From Oceaniovalibus guishaninsula JLT2003 (GTDB lineage: Bacteria; Pseudomonadota; Alphaproteobacteria; Rhodobacterales; Rhodobacteraceae): DNA of 64,000 nucleotides. A program made the position numbers and the translations under genes. Below are positions 8,825 through 17,448 of the stretch, in pieces. The stretch covers positions 62,001-126,000 of the forward strand of contig NZ_AMGO01000011.1 of NCBI RefSeq assembly GCF_000299575.1, given 5' to 3'. Below the pieces are notes generated by a model. The model saw only the letters and a program-made list of their open reading frames with translations, did not search any database and was not told the origin of the DNA. Position 1 is the first letter of the stretch. Each line of letters starts with the position of its first letter.

Positions 8825-9861
8825 CCTTCTTCGGCGACGCGCCAGCCGATCGCGCGGCCGGGATCGAACACCGTCAACGGCCCGTCATCCGTTTCCACGT
8901 TGGCAAGCAGTGTCGGCGCCTTACGTTCCAGCGTCAGCGTCCCGGTATTGAGCGGTAGGCCGTAGAATCGCGCGCCATGCTCGGACGCGAAGCCTTCCAG
9001 CCGGTCGAGCGCGCCTTCCGCGTCGAACAGATCCGCCAGCAGCGGCATGGCGACGGGCGCGGTAAAGCAACCCGCGCAGCCGCAGGGCTGCAACTTCGCC
9101 GCGTCCACATGCGGGGCGCTGTCGGTGCCCAGAAAGAACGAGCTGTCGCCCGACAGCGCGGCTTCGACCAAGGCGCGGCGATGCGTTTCGCGCTTTAGGA
9201 CCGGCAGGCAATAGTAGTGCGGCCGTATCCCGCCCGCCAGCATATGGTTGCGGTTCAGCACCAGGTGATGAACCGTGATCGTCGCGCCCAGATCGTCGCC
9301 GCCGGATCGCACGTACTCGACCGCATCGCGCGTCGTGACATGCTCCATCACCACGCGAAGGCCGGGGATCTGCCGGCGGAGGGGATCGAGAACGCGGTCG
9401 ATGAACGCGGCCTCGCGGTCGAATATATCGACATCGCTATCGACGACCTCGCCGTGGACACAAAGCGGCAGGCCGATCTGCGCCATGTTTTCCAGTACGC
9501 GCATGACCTTGCCCATGTCGCGCACGCCGCTTGCGGAATTGGTGGTCGCGCCGGCGGGATACAGCTTGACCGCTATGATCAGGCCGATCTCGGCGGCGGC
9601 CCGCACGTCGCGGGGCTGGGTTTCTTCCGTCAGATAGAGGGTCATCAGAGGCCGGAAACCCGATCCGCGCGGATTGGCGGCGAGGATCCGGTCCCGGTAA
9701 TCGGCGGCGTCCGCTGCGGTGACGACCGGGGGCACAAGGTTCGGCATGACAAGCGCGCGGGCGAACTGGGTCGCGGTATGCGGCAGAACCGCGCGCATGA
9801 CAGCGCCGTCGCGCAGGTGCAGGTGCCAGTCGTCGGGGCGGCGAAGCGTCAGTCTGTCCAT
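8812..9861 (-). CDS. pyrC: dihydroorotase, class II
   Basis: This zinc amidohydrolase closes carbamoyl-aspartate to dihydroorotate. The 349-aa protein shows the metal-binding HLHLRDG near residue 13, the carbamylated lysine in [13 protein letters not shown], histidines in CVHGE and VMEHVTT, and the catalytic aspartate in LGTDSAPH. Length and motifs fit the E. coli-type class II enzyme, not the longer class I. It is the upstream gene of the pyrC-pyrE pair. Confidence 0.97.
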   Translation of the reverse strand: MDRLTLRRPDDWHLHLRDGAVMRAVLPHTATQFARALVMPNLVPPVVTAADAADYRDRILAANPRGSGFRPLMTLYLTEETQPRDVRAAAEIGLIIAVKLYPAGATTNSASGVRDMGKVMRVLENMAQIGLPLCVHGEVVDSDVDIFDREAAFIDRVLDPLRRQIPGLRVVMEHVTTRDAVEYVRSGGDDLGATITVHHLVLNRNHMLAGGIRPHYYCLPVLKRETHRRALVEAALSGDSSFFLGTDSAPHVDAAKLQPCGCAGCFTAPVAMPLLADLFDAEGALDRLEGFASEHGARFYGLPLNTGTLTLERKAPTLLANVETDDGPLTVFDPGRAIGWRVAEEGCAP

Positions 9862-10032
9862 GATCCGCCTCTAGCAAGGCCGGCGAAGAACCGCCAGTGG
9901 CGGGGTCTGACAAGGACCGATCCGGCCGGGCAACAGAAAAGTGCGGGTCCGAGGGTGGACGTCGCGCATCCAGTCACTACCCTATTCTAAAGGAAAGCGG
10001 CGCTCGGCGCCCCGGCATTCTTCGAGGACGAC

Positions 10033-10143
10033 ATGAAAAAGCTCATCGACCTGCTGATCGAAGCGCTCGACGCGCTGGCACCCCGTCCGGCCCCACAGCC
10101 GCGTCCGATTCCCGTCCCGACAAGGTCCGCATCGCGCCGTTGA
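10033..10143 (+). CDS. possible 36-aa small protein upstream of coxD
   Basis: A 36-codon frame begins at ATG 10033 behind a GAGGA ribosome-binding site and encodes a short amphipathic N-terminus (MKKLIDLLIEALDAL) followed by a Pro/Arg-rich tail (APRPAPQPRPIPVPTR) ending in RR. Its TGA stop overlaps an in-frame TTG of the coxD frame (TTGA at 10140-10143). Good RBS, ATG and position suggest it is translated, perhaps as a leader or small partner of the downstream ATPase. It could also be the real N-terminus of coxD separated by a frameshift. I do not recognise its family. Confidence 0.45.
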   Translation: MKKLIDLLIEALDALAPRPAPQPRPIPVPTRSASRR

Positions 10144-10163
10144 CGGACCCGGCCGACCGGGCG

Positions 10164-11069
10164 GTGTCGAAAGTGCAGTCCATTGACGACGTGCAGGCGT
10201 TGCTGGCCGGGCAAGATTATATCTGCGGACGGTCGCTGGCCACCGTCACGTTTCTTGCGCTTCGGCTTGGCCGACCGTTGTTTCTGGAGGGCGAGGCGGG
10301 GACCGGCAAGACCGAGATCGCGCGGGCGCTGGCCAATGCGCTTGGGCGGCGGCTTATCCGTCTGCAATGTTACGAAGGGCTCGATTCGTCGAGCGCGGTC
10401 TACGAATGGAACTTCGCGGGGCAGATGATTGCCATCAGGGCGGCGGAAGTCAGCGGAATGACCGACCGCGACGCGCTGCGGTCCGAATTGTTCACCGAGG
10501 ATTATCTGATCGCGCGTCCGCTGCTGGAAGCGCTGCGCCCCCAGCCGGGCGGCGCGCCCGTTCTGCTGATCGACGAGATCGACCGCACCGACGCCCCCTT
10601 CGAGGCGTTCTTGCTGGAGGCGCTGTCCGATTTCGCCGTCACCATTCCCGAACTCGGCACGATCCGCGCGCCCGAGCCGCCGATTGTCGTCCTGACATCG
10701 AATCGCACCCGCGAAGTCCATGATGCACTGAAGCGCCGCTGCCTCTATCACTGGGTGGACTACCCTGACTTCGACCGCGAGATCGCCATCCTGCGTGCCC
10801 GCGCGCCCGAGGCATCCGAGAGCCTGAGCCGCGAAATCGTCGCCTTCGTCCAAGCGCTGCGCGCCGAGGATCTGTTCAAACGCCCCGGCGTGGCAGAAAC
10901 GATCGACTGGGCCCGATGCCTTCTGGCGCTGGACATGATGGAACTCAGCCCGCAGGTCATCGCCGACACGCTGGGTGCGATACTGAAATATCAAGACGAT
11001 ATCCAGCGCCTGCAAGGGGCCGAGGCCACGAAGCTGCTGGATCAGGTGCGCCGGAAGCTGACGGGATGA
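10164..11069 (+). CDS. coxD: MoxR/CoxD-type AAA+ ATPase
   Basis: The product (301 aa from this start) is an AAA+ ATPase with Walker A LEGEAGTGKT, Walker B VLLIDEIDRTD, and sensor LTSNRTREVHDALKRRC. The close fit is CoxD, the MoxR-type chaperone that, with CoxE, matures the metal site of CO-dehydrogenase-like molybdenum hydroxylases. The start is uncertain: GTG 10164 gives the 14-residue lead-in usual before the first helix, but TTG 10140 or GTG 10173 are possible and none has a clear ribosome-binding site. The gene ends in an ATGA overlap with coxE. Confidence 0.88.
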   Translation: MSKVQSIDDVQALLAGQDYICGRSLATVTFLALRLGRPLFLEGEAGTGKTEIARALANALGRRLIRLQCYEGLDSSSAVYEWNFAGQMIAIRAAEVSGMTDRDALRSELFTEDYLIARPLLEALRPQPGGAPVLLIDEIDRTDAPFEAFLLEALSDFAVTIPELGTIRAPEPPIVVLTSNRTREVHDALKRRCLYHWVDYPDFDREIAILRARAPEASESLSREIVAFVQALRAEDLFKRPGVAETIDWARCLLALDMMELSPQVIADTLGAILKYQDDIQRLQGAEATKLLDQVRRKLTG

Positions 11070-12328
11070 CAGATTGTCGCCCGCCTGCGGATCGCGCACT
11101 CGACTTGCCGGACGACCCCAAGCTGATGCAGAATATCGTCTGGTTCGCGCGTGCGCTTCGCAAGGCCGGCATTCCCATAGGTCCGGGCCGCGTTCTGACC
11201 GCCCTGCGCGCGGTCGCCGTGGCCGGTTTCAGCGACAGGCGGGACTTCTATCATGTCTTGGCCTCCTGCTTCATCGGCCGGGCCGAGCATCGCGCGATCT
11301 ACGATCAGATTTTCCGGCTTTACTGGCGCGATCCCCGTTATGTCGAACATATGATGGCGTTGCTCGTGCCATCCGTCCGCGGCACGCAGGATCAGCGGAG
11401 AGCACAGCCCGCCGAAAGACGCGCGGCCGAGGCGCTGCTCGACGGGGCGGCCGCCGACCCGCCGCTGCCCGTAGCGGACGACGAGGCGCTGATCGAGATC
11501 GACGCACGCGGCACGCAATCCGACACCGAGCGCCTGCGGCATCTGGATTTCGAACAGATGTCGGTGGCTGAAATGACCCGTGCCAAGGCTGTCATCGCCC
11601 GGATGGCGATGCCAGTCCGCCCCCTTCCGTCACGGCGCGGCGTGCCGGATCCGCGCGGCAACCGGCCGGACTGGCCTGCGACGATGCGGGCGGCGGCCCG
11701 CACGGCGGGCGAATTGCGGCAGCTTCGTCATCGGCGCGTCGGCACGCGGATGCCCTCGCTGGTCGCCATCTGCGACATATCGGGTTCCATGTCGGTCTAC
11801 AGCCGCTTTATCCTGCATTTCCTGCATGCGATGGCCAATCGTCCGCAACCCGGCTGGTCGCAGATCCACGCCTTCACGTTCGGGACACGCCTGACCAACA
11901 TCACTCGCCATCTGCGTCACCGTGACGTCGATGCCGCGCTTGCCGCAGCGGGGGCCGAGGCACAGGATTGGGAAGGCGGCACGCGCATCGGCGCCTGCCT
12001 CACCGCGTTCAACAGGGACTGGTCGCGCCGGATCATGGGGCAGGGGGCGGTCGTGCTGCTGATCACTGACGGGTTGGAGCGGGGCGATTCCGTGCTGCTG
12101 GGCCGGGCCACCGAACGCCTGCATCTGTCCGCCCGCCGGCTGATATGGGTCAACCCCCTGCTACGCTTCGATGCTTTCGCACCGCGTGCCGCCGGTATCG
12201 CGGCCATGCTGCCGCATATAGACAGCCTGCGCGCCGGTCACGACATCGCGTCCCTTGAAGGGCTTGCCGAAGCATTATGTAGCCCGCACGATAACGGCGA
12301 CAAAGCGCGTCTGCTCGCCCTTGTGTGA
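11066..12328 (+). CDS. coxE: VWA domain protein, CoxE type
   Basis: The 420-aa protein has a C-terminal von Willebrand A domain with an intact MIDAS motif, D-I-S-G-S at about residues 237-241, preceded by an arginine-rich linker (GELRQLRHRRVGTRMP). It matches the CoxE family, which works with CoxD in metal-cofactor maturation of molybdenum hydroxylases. It overlaps coxD by 4 bp (ATGA). No signal peptide is present, so it is cytoplasmic. The structural hydroxylase genes (coxM, coxS, coxL) are not in this window, so the client is unknown. Confidence 0.88.
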   Translation: MTDCRPPADRALDLPDDPKLMQNIVWFARALRKAGIPIGPGRVLTALRAVAVAGFSDRRDFYHVLASCFIGRAEHRAIYDQIFRLYWRDPRYVEHMMALLVPSVRGTQDQRRAQPAERRAAEALLDGAAADPPLPVADDEALIEIDARGTQSDTERLRHLDFEQMSVAEMTRAKAVIARMAMPVRPLPSRRGVPDPRGNRPDWPATMRAAARTAGELRQLRHRRVGTRMPSLVAICDISGSMSVYSRFILHFLHAMANRPQPGWSQIHAFTFGTRLTNITRHLRHRDVDAALAAAGAEAQDWEGGTRIGACLTAFNRDWSRRIMGQGAVVLLITDGLERGDSVLLGRATERLHLSARRLIWVNPLLRFDAFAPRAAGIAAMLPHIDSLRAGHDIASLEGLAEALCSPHDNGDKARLLALV

Positions 12329-12385
12329 AGGAACGAAAATGTCGTCCTTTCGTTTGGCAGACGCCCCTGCCTTGAAGGACGCCCC

Positions 12386-14224
12386 ATGCGACAGACGCTG
12401 AAAACGACGACCGCCCTGCTGGCCAGCCTTGCCCTGATCGTGCCCTTGCCGGTCGTCGCGCAGGATGCCACGAGCGAAGAAACGGTTGTCTGCCCCGAAG
12501 GCACCGAGGATTGCGCACCGACCGGCGGGGCCGATGCGGAGCCTTCAAATGGCGATGCGGACAGCGATGGGGTGGAGGAGCCGACACCCGAGGCAGCCGG
12601 TGAACCATCGACGGAAACGCCGATTGAGGCGCAAGCGGAGCCAGCCGAGCCTGCTGGCGATCCCGCCGACCCGACCGAAGGGTCGGAAAGCGAAGAAACA
12701 CCTGCCGACGAGGACGGCGCGGCAGAGGTTGAGACCGAACAGGAGGAAAGCAGCGAGGCGGTCGTCCCTCCGGCCGAGGATCAAGGCGGAGTGGCACCGG
12801 CTGGGTCCGACGAAGGTAGCTTGCCCGTAGAGGACGCGGCTGCCGAGGAAGCGTCCGATCAGGAGGCCGAGACACCGCCTCCCGCGCAGGATGCCAGCGA
12901 AGCGCAGGATGGGCCAGACGCCGACGCCAACGAACAGACGGATAACGTAGTCGCTGACGACGCTGCGACATCGGACGCGGAAACAGGCGAGACGTCTACC
13001 GATCAGGATCCTGCACCGACTCAACCCGATACGCCAGAGGCAGAGCCTGATGCCGCATCCGCGGCTCCTGCCGACGAAGCTGCCACCGCCTTGCCAATGG
13101 AGGACGCGACCGGAACGGAACCCGATGCCGATGACGAACAGACCGAAACAATCGCCGACAAGAATGGTGATGAGGAGCCAGTCGAAACCCCGCAGGCCGC
13201 CGCGGTAGCGGCCGACAGCGATTCGGCGGGGGATGTAGAGACCGAAGTCATCGCGGAAGACGATGTCAGAACCTCGGACCAAGACTTCGCCACCGCGATC
13301 AGCAACGACGAAGACGCCGACGACGATGACGATGGCCTGTCCAATCTGGAGAAGGCGCTCTTGCTGGGGGCTGGGGCCGTCGCGGTGGGCGCATTGCTCA
13401 GCAACAACCGCCAGGTCGTGGCCAGGTCCGATGACCGGATCGTGGTCAGTGATCCCACGGGCGGCTATCAGTTGCTCAAGGACGACAATGCGCTTCTGCG
13501 CCAACCCGGCAATGAAGTGCGGACCGAGACGTTCGACGACGGATCGACCCGCACGACCATCACGCGCGAGGACGGCAGCCGCATCGTGACGATCCGCGAC
13601 AACGAGTTGCGCGTCCTTCAGCGCAGCCGGATCGCGCCGGACGGCACCGAGACGCTGCTGATCGACGATACCGCCGAAACGCGGCCGGTCAATCGCGCCG
13701 CGTTGACTGCGACGGCAGCAGCCCCGTCCTCCGACTATCGCCCGGAAGACCTAGAAGGTCTGCGCAGTGCATTGGCGGAACAGGGCGTGTTCGACCGGTC
13801 CTATTCCTTGAGCCAGGTTCGCCGCATCGCCGAAGTGCGCCGTCAGGTTCCCGCCGTCGATCTGGACAACATCACGTTCCAGACCGCATCGGCCGCGATC
13901 ACGCCGGAACAGGCGGACGAGTTGGCATCCCTCGGCAGGTTCATCAGGGACAGTATCGAGGATGACCCCTCGCAAGTCTTTCTTGTCGAGGGCCATACCG
14001 ATGCGGTCGGCGATGCGGCCTATAACCTCGCCTTGTCGGACCGCCGGGCCGAATCGGTGGCGCTTGCCCTGACCGAGTATTTCAATGTTCCGCCCGAGAA
14101 CCTTGTAGTGCAGGGATATGGCGAACAGTTTCTGAGGATCGACACCCAGGAAGCCGAACGGGCCAACCGGCGTGCGACGATCCGGAACATCACACCCTTG
14201 TTGCGGACCGCCAGGAACGATTGA
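12386..14224 (+). CDS. OmpA-like protein with a long acidic linker
   Basis: The 612-aa product has a signal peptide (cleavage after PLPVVAQ), then about 290 residues dominated by Asp, Glu, Ala, Pro and Thr with almost no hydrophobic core. A short hydrophobic segment follows (ALLLGAGAVAVGALL, about 324-338), then a spacer of beta-like repeats, and an OmpA C-terminal peptidoglycan-binding domain at about 490-605. That domain has the usual EGHTDAVGDAAYNLALS and RRAESV motifs. Such domains anchor envelope proteins to the cell wall. A GAAGGA site precedes the ATG. Its place between coxE and xdhC, in the same direction, is notable because both neighbours are cytoplasmic maturation factors. Confidence 0.9.
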   Translation: MRQTLKTTTALLASLALIVPLPVVAQDATSEETVVCPEGTEDCAPTGGADAEPSNGDADSDGVEEPTPEAAGEPSTETPIEAQAEPAEPAGDPADPTEGSESEETPADEDGAAEVETEQEESSEAVVPPAEDQGGVAPAGSDEGSLPVEDAAAEEASDQEAETPPPAQDASEAQDGPDADANEQTDNVVADDAATSDAETGETSTDQDPAPTQPDTPEAEPDAASAAPADEAATALPMEDATGTEPDADDEQTETIADKNGDEEPVETPQAAAVAADSDSAGDVETEVIAEDDVRTSDQDFATAISNDEDADDDDDGLSNLEKALLLGAGAVAVGALLSNNRQVVARSDDRIVVSDPTGGYQLLKDDNALLRQPGNEVRTETFDDGSTRTTITREDGSRIVTIRDNELRVLQRSRIAPDGTETLLIDDTAETRPVNRAALTATAAAPSSDYRPEDLEGLRSALAEQGVFDRSYSLSQVRRIAEVRRQVPAVDLDNITFQTASAAITPEQADELASLGRFIRDSIEDDPSQVFLVEGHTDAVGDAAYNLALSDRRAESVALALTEYFNVPPENLVVQGYGEQFLRIDTQEAERANRRATIRNITPLLRTARND

Positions 14225-14235
14225 CGCGCAGCGCC

Positions 14236-15210
14236 ATGAACGCATCCGACCATGACGACATTCCCGCGATTGCATTGGCTTGGCATCGCGCGGGGCAGGG
14301 CGCCGCCCTTGCCACCGTGGTGGAAACATGGGGGTCGGCCCCCCGCCCGGTGGGCAGTCAGCTTGCGGTTTCGGCGGACGGAAAGATTGCCGGTTCAGTC
14401 TCGGGCGGATGCGTCGAAGGTGCGGTGATCGCGCAGGCGTTCGAGTCCATTGCCGAGGGCGGCAGCACGATACTGGAATTCGGCGTCGCCGACGAGACAG
14501 CCTTCGCCGTCGGCCTGGCCTGCGGCGGGACCATTCGGATCCTCGTGGAACCTGTCCGCGAGGGAGACTTTGCGCCCGAGCTTCTGAAGCAACTGGTCGC
14601 ATTCAGGGCGGATCGGCAGCCGGTGGCCTATATGATCGATCCATCGGACTGGTCGCGTCGGTTGATCGGCCCCGAGGCTTTTCCAGACCGCTTTCGCCTG
14701 GATCGGTCGGGCTTCGACGACGAAGGGCGGTTCATTTGCATCCACAACGTGCCCCTGCGGTTGAACGTGATCGGCGCGGTTCATGTTGCCCAACCCTTGC
14801 TCAAGATGGCAGATTTGCTGGGCTATGACTGCACGTTGATCGACCCCCGGTCGGCCTTCGCGACGGCAGAACGGTTTCCCGACCGCCGTCTGCTGGTCGA
14901 TTGGCCCGAAGATGCATTGAAGGATATCGCCATCGACGCTCGCAGCGCAGTCGTTACGCTTTCCCACGATCCCAAGATCGACGACCCGGCATTGGCTGCG
15001 GCCTTGCGGTCGGATGCGTTCTATATCGGCGCGCTCGGTTCGGCCAGGACACACACGCTAAGATTGAAACGCCTGCGCTCGGCCGGCTTCGACGATGCGG
15101 ATCTCTCGCGGATCAACGGCCCTGTCGGTCTGCCCATCGGCGCACGGTCGCCTGCGGAAATCGCGGTGTCGATCGTCGCGCAGATGACTGCAAGGTTGCG
15201 TCAGGGTTGA
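14236..15210 (+). CDS. XdhC/CoxI family molybdenum-enzyme maturation protein
   Basis: XdhC proteins bind and sulfurate the molybdenum cofactor before insertion into xanthine-dehydrogenase-type enzymes. The 324-aa protein shows the N-terminal XdhC_CoxI domain (ETWGSAPRPVGSQ, then GSVSGGCVEGAV) and the C-terminal Rossmann domain (HDPKIDDPAL, FYIGALGS). I prefer ATG 14236; a TTG at 14221 overlaps the previous stop. Its position after coxD-coxE supports a shared task in hydroxylase maturation. An infC terminator and infC itself follow on the opposite strand. Confidence 0.93.
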   Translation: MNASDHDDIPAIALAWHRAGQGAALATVVETWGSAPRPVGSQLAVSADGKIAGSVSGGCVEGAVIAQAFESIAEGGSTILEFGVADETAFAVGLACGGTIRILVEPVREGDFAPELLKQLVAFRADRQPVAYMIDPSDWSRRLIGPEAFPDRFRLDRSGFDDEGRFICIHNVPLRLNVIGAVHVAQPLLKMADLLGYDCTLIDPRSAFATAERFPDRRLLVDWPEDALKDIAIDARSAVVTLSHDPKIDDPALAAALRSDAFYIGALGSARTHTLRLKRLRSAGFDDADLSRINGPVGLPIGARSPAEIAVSIVAQMTARLRQG

Positions 15211-15231
15211 TTGCACAACCAGTCTGAATCG

Positions 15232-15256
15232 AAAAGGCCCGCCGGTAAGGCGGGCC
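15232..15256 (-). terminator. intrinsic terminator of infC
   Basis: On the minus strand GGCCCGCC and GGCGGGCC form a perfect 8-bp stem around a 5-nt loop, followed by TTTTC. It lies 18 bp beyond the infC stop. The opposite strand lacks a T run, so it serves infC rather than xdhC. Confidence 0.85.
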
Positions 15257-15273
15257 GCCAACAATCGTTAGGT

Positions 15274-15816
15274 TCAGCGGGTGGGTCCGATCAGCATGAC
15301 CATCTGCCGGCCTTCCATCTTCGGGAAATTCTCGACCTTGCCAAGTTCCTTGGTATCTTCGGCCACCCGTTCCAGCAAATCGCGGCCAAGGTTCTGGTGC
15401 GCCATCTCGCGGCCACGGAAGCGCAACGTGATCTTCACCTTGTCGCCCGCTTCCAGGAATTTGAAGACATTGCGCATCTTGACATCGTAATCGTGGGTGT
15501 CTGTGTTCGGGCGGAACTTGACTTCCTTGATGTCGATCGTCTTCTGCTTCTTGCGCGCTTCGGCCTCGCGCTTCTGGTTTTCGTACTTGAACTTGCCGAA
15601 ATCCATGATCTTGCAGACCGGCGGCGTCGCGTTAGGCGAGATCTCGACCAGGTCCAGACCGGCGGCTTCGGCCAGTTCCATGGCGCGATCGGGACTGACC
15701 ACGCCGACATTTTCGCCATCGGCGCCGATCAGGCGGATTTCATGGGCCCTGATGCGTCCATTGACGCGAGGGCCGGTGTCACGCACCGGGGGCGCGTTAT
15801 GAGGTCTGCGAGCGAT
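15274..15816 (-). CDS. infC: translation initiation factor IF-3, rare AUC start
   Basis: IF-3 binds the 30S subunit and enforces start-codon fidelity. The frame matches IF-3 over its full length: N-terminal domain [16 protein letters not shown], linker rich in Lys/Glu, C-terminal domain [17 protein letters not shown]. The conserved alphaproteobacterial N-terminus ARRPHNAPP-x-RDTGP can be read only upstream of the first standard start (GTG 15786). It follows directly on an ATC codon at 15816, which has AAAGGA exactly 8 nt before it. I therefore call ATC as start (180 aa), which fits IF-3's known autoregulation through a non-AUG start (AUU in E. coli). An in-frame ATT at 15834 is less likely because no ribosome-binding site precedes it. 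rpmI and rplT do not follow. Confidence 0.9.
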   Translation of the reverse strand: MARRPHNAPPVRDTGPRVNGRIRAHEIRLIGADGENVGVVSPDRAMELAEAAGLDLVEISPNATPPVCKIMDFGKFKYENQKREAEARKKQKTIDIKEVKFRPNTDTHDYDVKMRNVFKFLEAGDKVKITLRFRGREMAHQNLGRDLLERVAEDTKELGKVENFPKMEGRQMVMLIGPTR

Positions 15817-15850
15817 GGGGGTCGTCCTTTCAATAACTTTGCCTGCCGTT

Positions 15851-15879
15851 ATCTAGCCCTGCCGGCAGGCCCGTTCAAG
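15851..15879 (-). promoter_or_regulatory. infC promoter
   Basis: On the minus strand TTGAAC (15879-15874) and TAGATA (15856-15851) are spaced by 17 bp, giving a plausible sigma-70 promoter with a leader of about 28 nt before the AUC start. An 8-bp inverted repeat (15842-15849 with 15864-15871) brackets the -10 box. Confidence 0.5.
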
Positions 15880-15973
15880 CGGATCCGCGCCTGTATCGAC
15901 GGGCACGGGGAACCGGCACCCACGCCGACCGTTGCCCTGCCGAAGCAAGGAAATGAATTGGAAGGAGTCTGCA

Positions 15974-16564
15974 ATGGCTGGACGACTTGTATCCGTAATC
16001 GCCTTCGTGGCGGCGGGAAGCCTGGTCTCGGGATGCTGGGACGACGATGACGAGGTGACAGTAGCCGAAACCGATACCGGCGTTGCGGAAGTGACGACGG
16101 AGGCCCCGGTTGCCGCGGTCGAGGATTCGGCCGAGGTGGTGGTCGTCGAAGAACCCGCGGAAGTGGCGGCGGTTGAACCTGTCGAGGAAGAACCGCCTAT
16201 CACCGCAAACCCTGCCGCGATCGACGCCGACGAGAATGTCGACACCGACAGCGAAGCCACTTTGGTCCAGATCGAGCCGGTCGAAGATGCGGCCGATACG
16301 TCTGCCGACGAGAGCGAGGCGGATGTGCAGATTGTGGACATCGGCACCGACGATGCGACGGATACGAGCGAGGGCGGTCTGGTCGACTATCTGACGCCCG
16401 AAACCTTCGACTACGAGGAAGTCGTCGCGCAGGTGAATGCCTCGGACCTCGATGCCGGGCAGAAGGAAGAACTGATCGACCGTCTGCGCGAGGCTCGGGA
16501 AAATCCCGACGACCTCGCCATCCTGTTGACCGAAATGCGGACGGCGCTCGGGATCGATTCCTAA
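15974..16564 (+). CDS. acidic lipoprotein, function unknown
   Basis: The 196-aa product has a lipoprotein signal with lipobox SLVSGC followed by WDDDDE, then about 110 residues very rich in Glu, Asp, Val and Ala. A predicted helical C-terminus (VVAQVNASDLDAGQKEELID onward) ends in an EF-hand-like or helical-bundle stretch without a recognisable domain. GAAGGAG lies 6 nt before ATG 15974; an upstream ATG at 15953 is less well placed. Its composition resembles the linker of the OmpA-like protein nearby. Its TAA stop overlaps the fpr stop on the other strand (CTAA at 16561-16564). Confidence 0.75.
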   Translation: MAGRLVSVIAFVAAGSLVSGCWDDDDEVTVAETDTGVAEVTTEAPVAAVEDSAEVVVVEEPAEVAAVEPVEEEPPITANPAAIDADENVDTDSEATLVQIEPVEDAADTSADESEADVQIVDIGTDDATDTSEGGLVDYLTPETFDYEEVVAQVNASDLDAGQKEELIDRLREARENPDDLAILLTEMRTALGIDS

Positions 16565-17385
16565 CCGACGAACGCCTTTTCGACGACATACTCCGCGGGG
16601 TCGCTGTTGGCGCCCTCGCGGAGGCCGAAACCTTCGAGGATCTCCTTGAGGTCGGTGTTCAGACCGATGGACCCGCATACCATGGCGCGGTCGGTCTCGG
16701 GATCAATCTCAGGAACGCCCAGATCCTCGAATACTTTTCCCGAACGCAGCAGGTCGGTTATCCGTCCCATACGGGCGCTCTGTCCACGCGTCGTGGTCGG
16801 GTAATACCGCAGCTTGCCGCCGACCAACTCGCCGATCAGCGGGTCGCCCGGCAAACCGTCCACAAGCTGCCGTCCGTAGGCCAGATCCTCGGGATCGCGG
16901 CAGGTATGGGTCAGAATGACCTCGTCGTATTTTTCCCATGTCTCGGGTTCGCGCAGAAGCGATGCGAACGGCGCGATGCCCGTGCCGGTCGCGAAGAACC
17001 AAAGACGCTTGCCGGGGATCAGCGCGTCATGCACCAGCGTGCCAACGGGTTTGGGCCGCAGGATGATCTGGTCGCCCGGCCGGATGTGCTGAAGGCGGCT
17101 GGTCAGCGGTCCGTCCTGAACCTTGATCGAATAGAATTCCAGCTCGTCGTCCCATGCGGGGCTGGCGATGGAATAGGCACGCAGCAGCGGCCGCCCGTCC
17201 TCTTTCATTAGCCCCAGCATCACGAATTCTCCCGACCGGAAGCGCAGACTGTTGGGTCGCGTCACGCGGAACGAAAAGAGGCTGTCGGTCCAGTGGGTGA
17301 CTGACGTGACAGTCTGCGCGTCAGGCAATGTCGGTTGAATGGCGGGCTGAAGTTCTGGGGCGATCACGGGCGTCAACCTTGTCAT
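16561..17385 (-). CDS. fpr: ferredoxin/flavodoxin--NADP+ reductase
   Basis: The 274-aa flavoprotein shows the FAD-binding RAYSIASP motif, the NADP-binding ATGTGIAPFASLLRE stretch and the C-terminal VEKAFVG typical of the bacterial plant-type FNR subfamily (Fpr). It exchanges electrons between NADPH and ferredoxin or flavodoxin. It lies 63 bp downstream of DUF934 on the same strand, so it may be the last gene of the cysG-cysI-cysH unit. No sulfite reductase flavoprotein (cysJ) is present, so Fpr plus ferredoxin could supply the electrons to CysI. That link is inference. Confidence 0.95.
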   Translation of the reverse strand: MTRLTPVIAPELQPAIQPTLPDAQTVTSVTHWTDSLFSFRVTRPNSLRFRSGEFVMLGLMKEDGRPLLRAYSIASPAWDDELEFYSIKVQDGPLTSRLQHIRPGDQIILRPKPVGTLVHDALIPGKRLWFFATGTGIAPFASLLREPETWEKYDEVILTHTCRDPEDLAYGRQLVDGLPGDPLIGELVGGKLRYYPTTTRGQSARMGRITDLLRSGKVFEDLGVPEIDPETDRAMVCGSIGLNTDLKEILEGFGLREGANSDPAEYVVEKAFVG

Positions 17386-17448
17386 GGCATCCTTGCGGGC
17401 TTGCGCCCGTCCTCTTTCTAACGGTCGGGGACTGGAAACTGAAGGCGA

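Noticed and set aside
12332-12354. AACGAAA / TTTCGTT hairpin between coxE and the OmpA-like gene as a terminator
   Set aside because: The stem is weak and is followed by TGGC rather than a T run; the genes are probably co-transcribed.
12545-13504. 319-codon minus-strand frame opposite the acidic linker, with hydrophobic stretches
   Set aside because: The antisense of Asp/Glu/Ala-rich codons gives Val/Leu/Arg/Gly by default, so the apparent membrane segments are an artefact.
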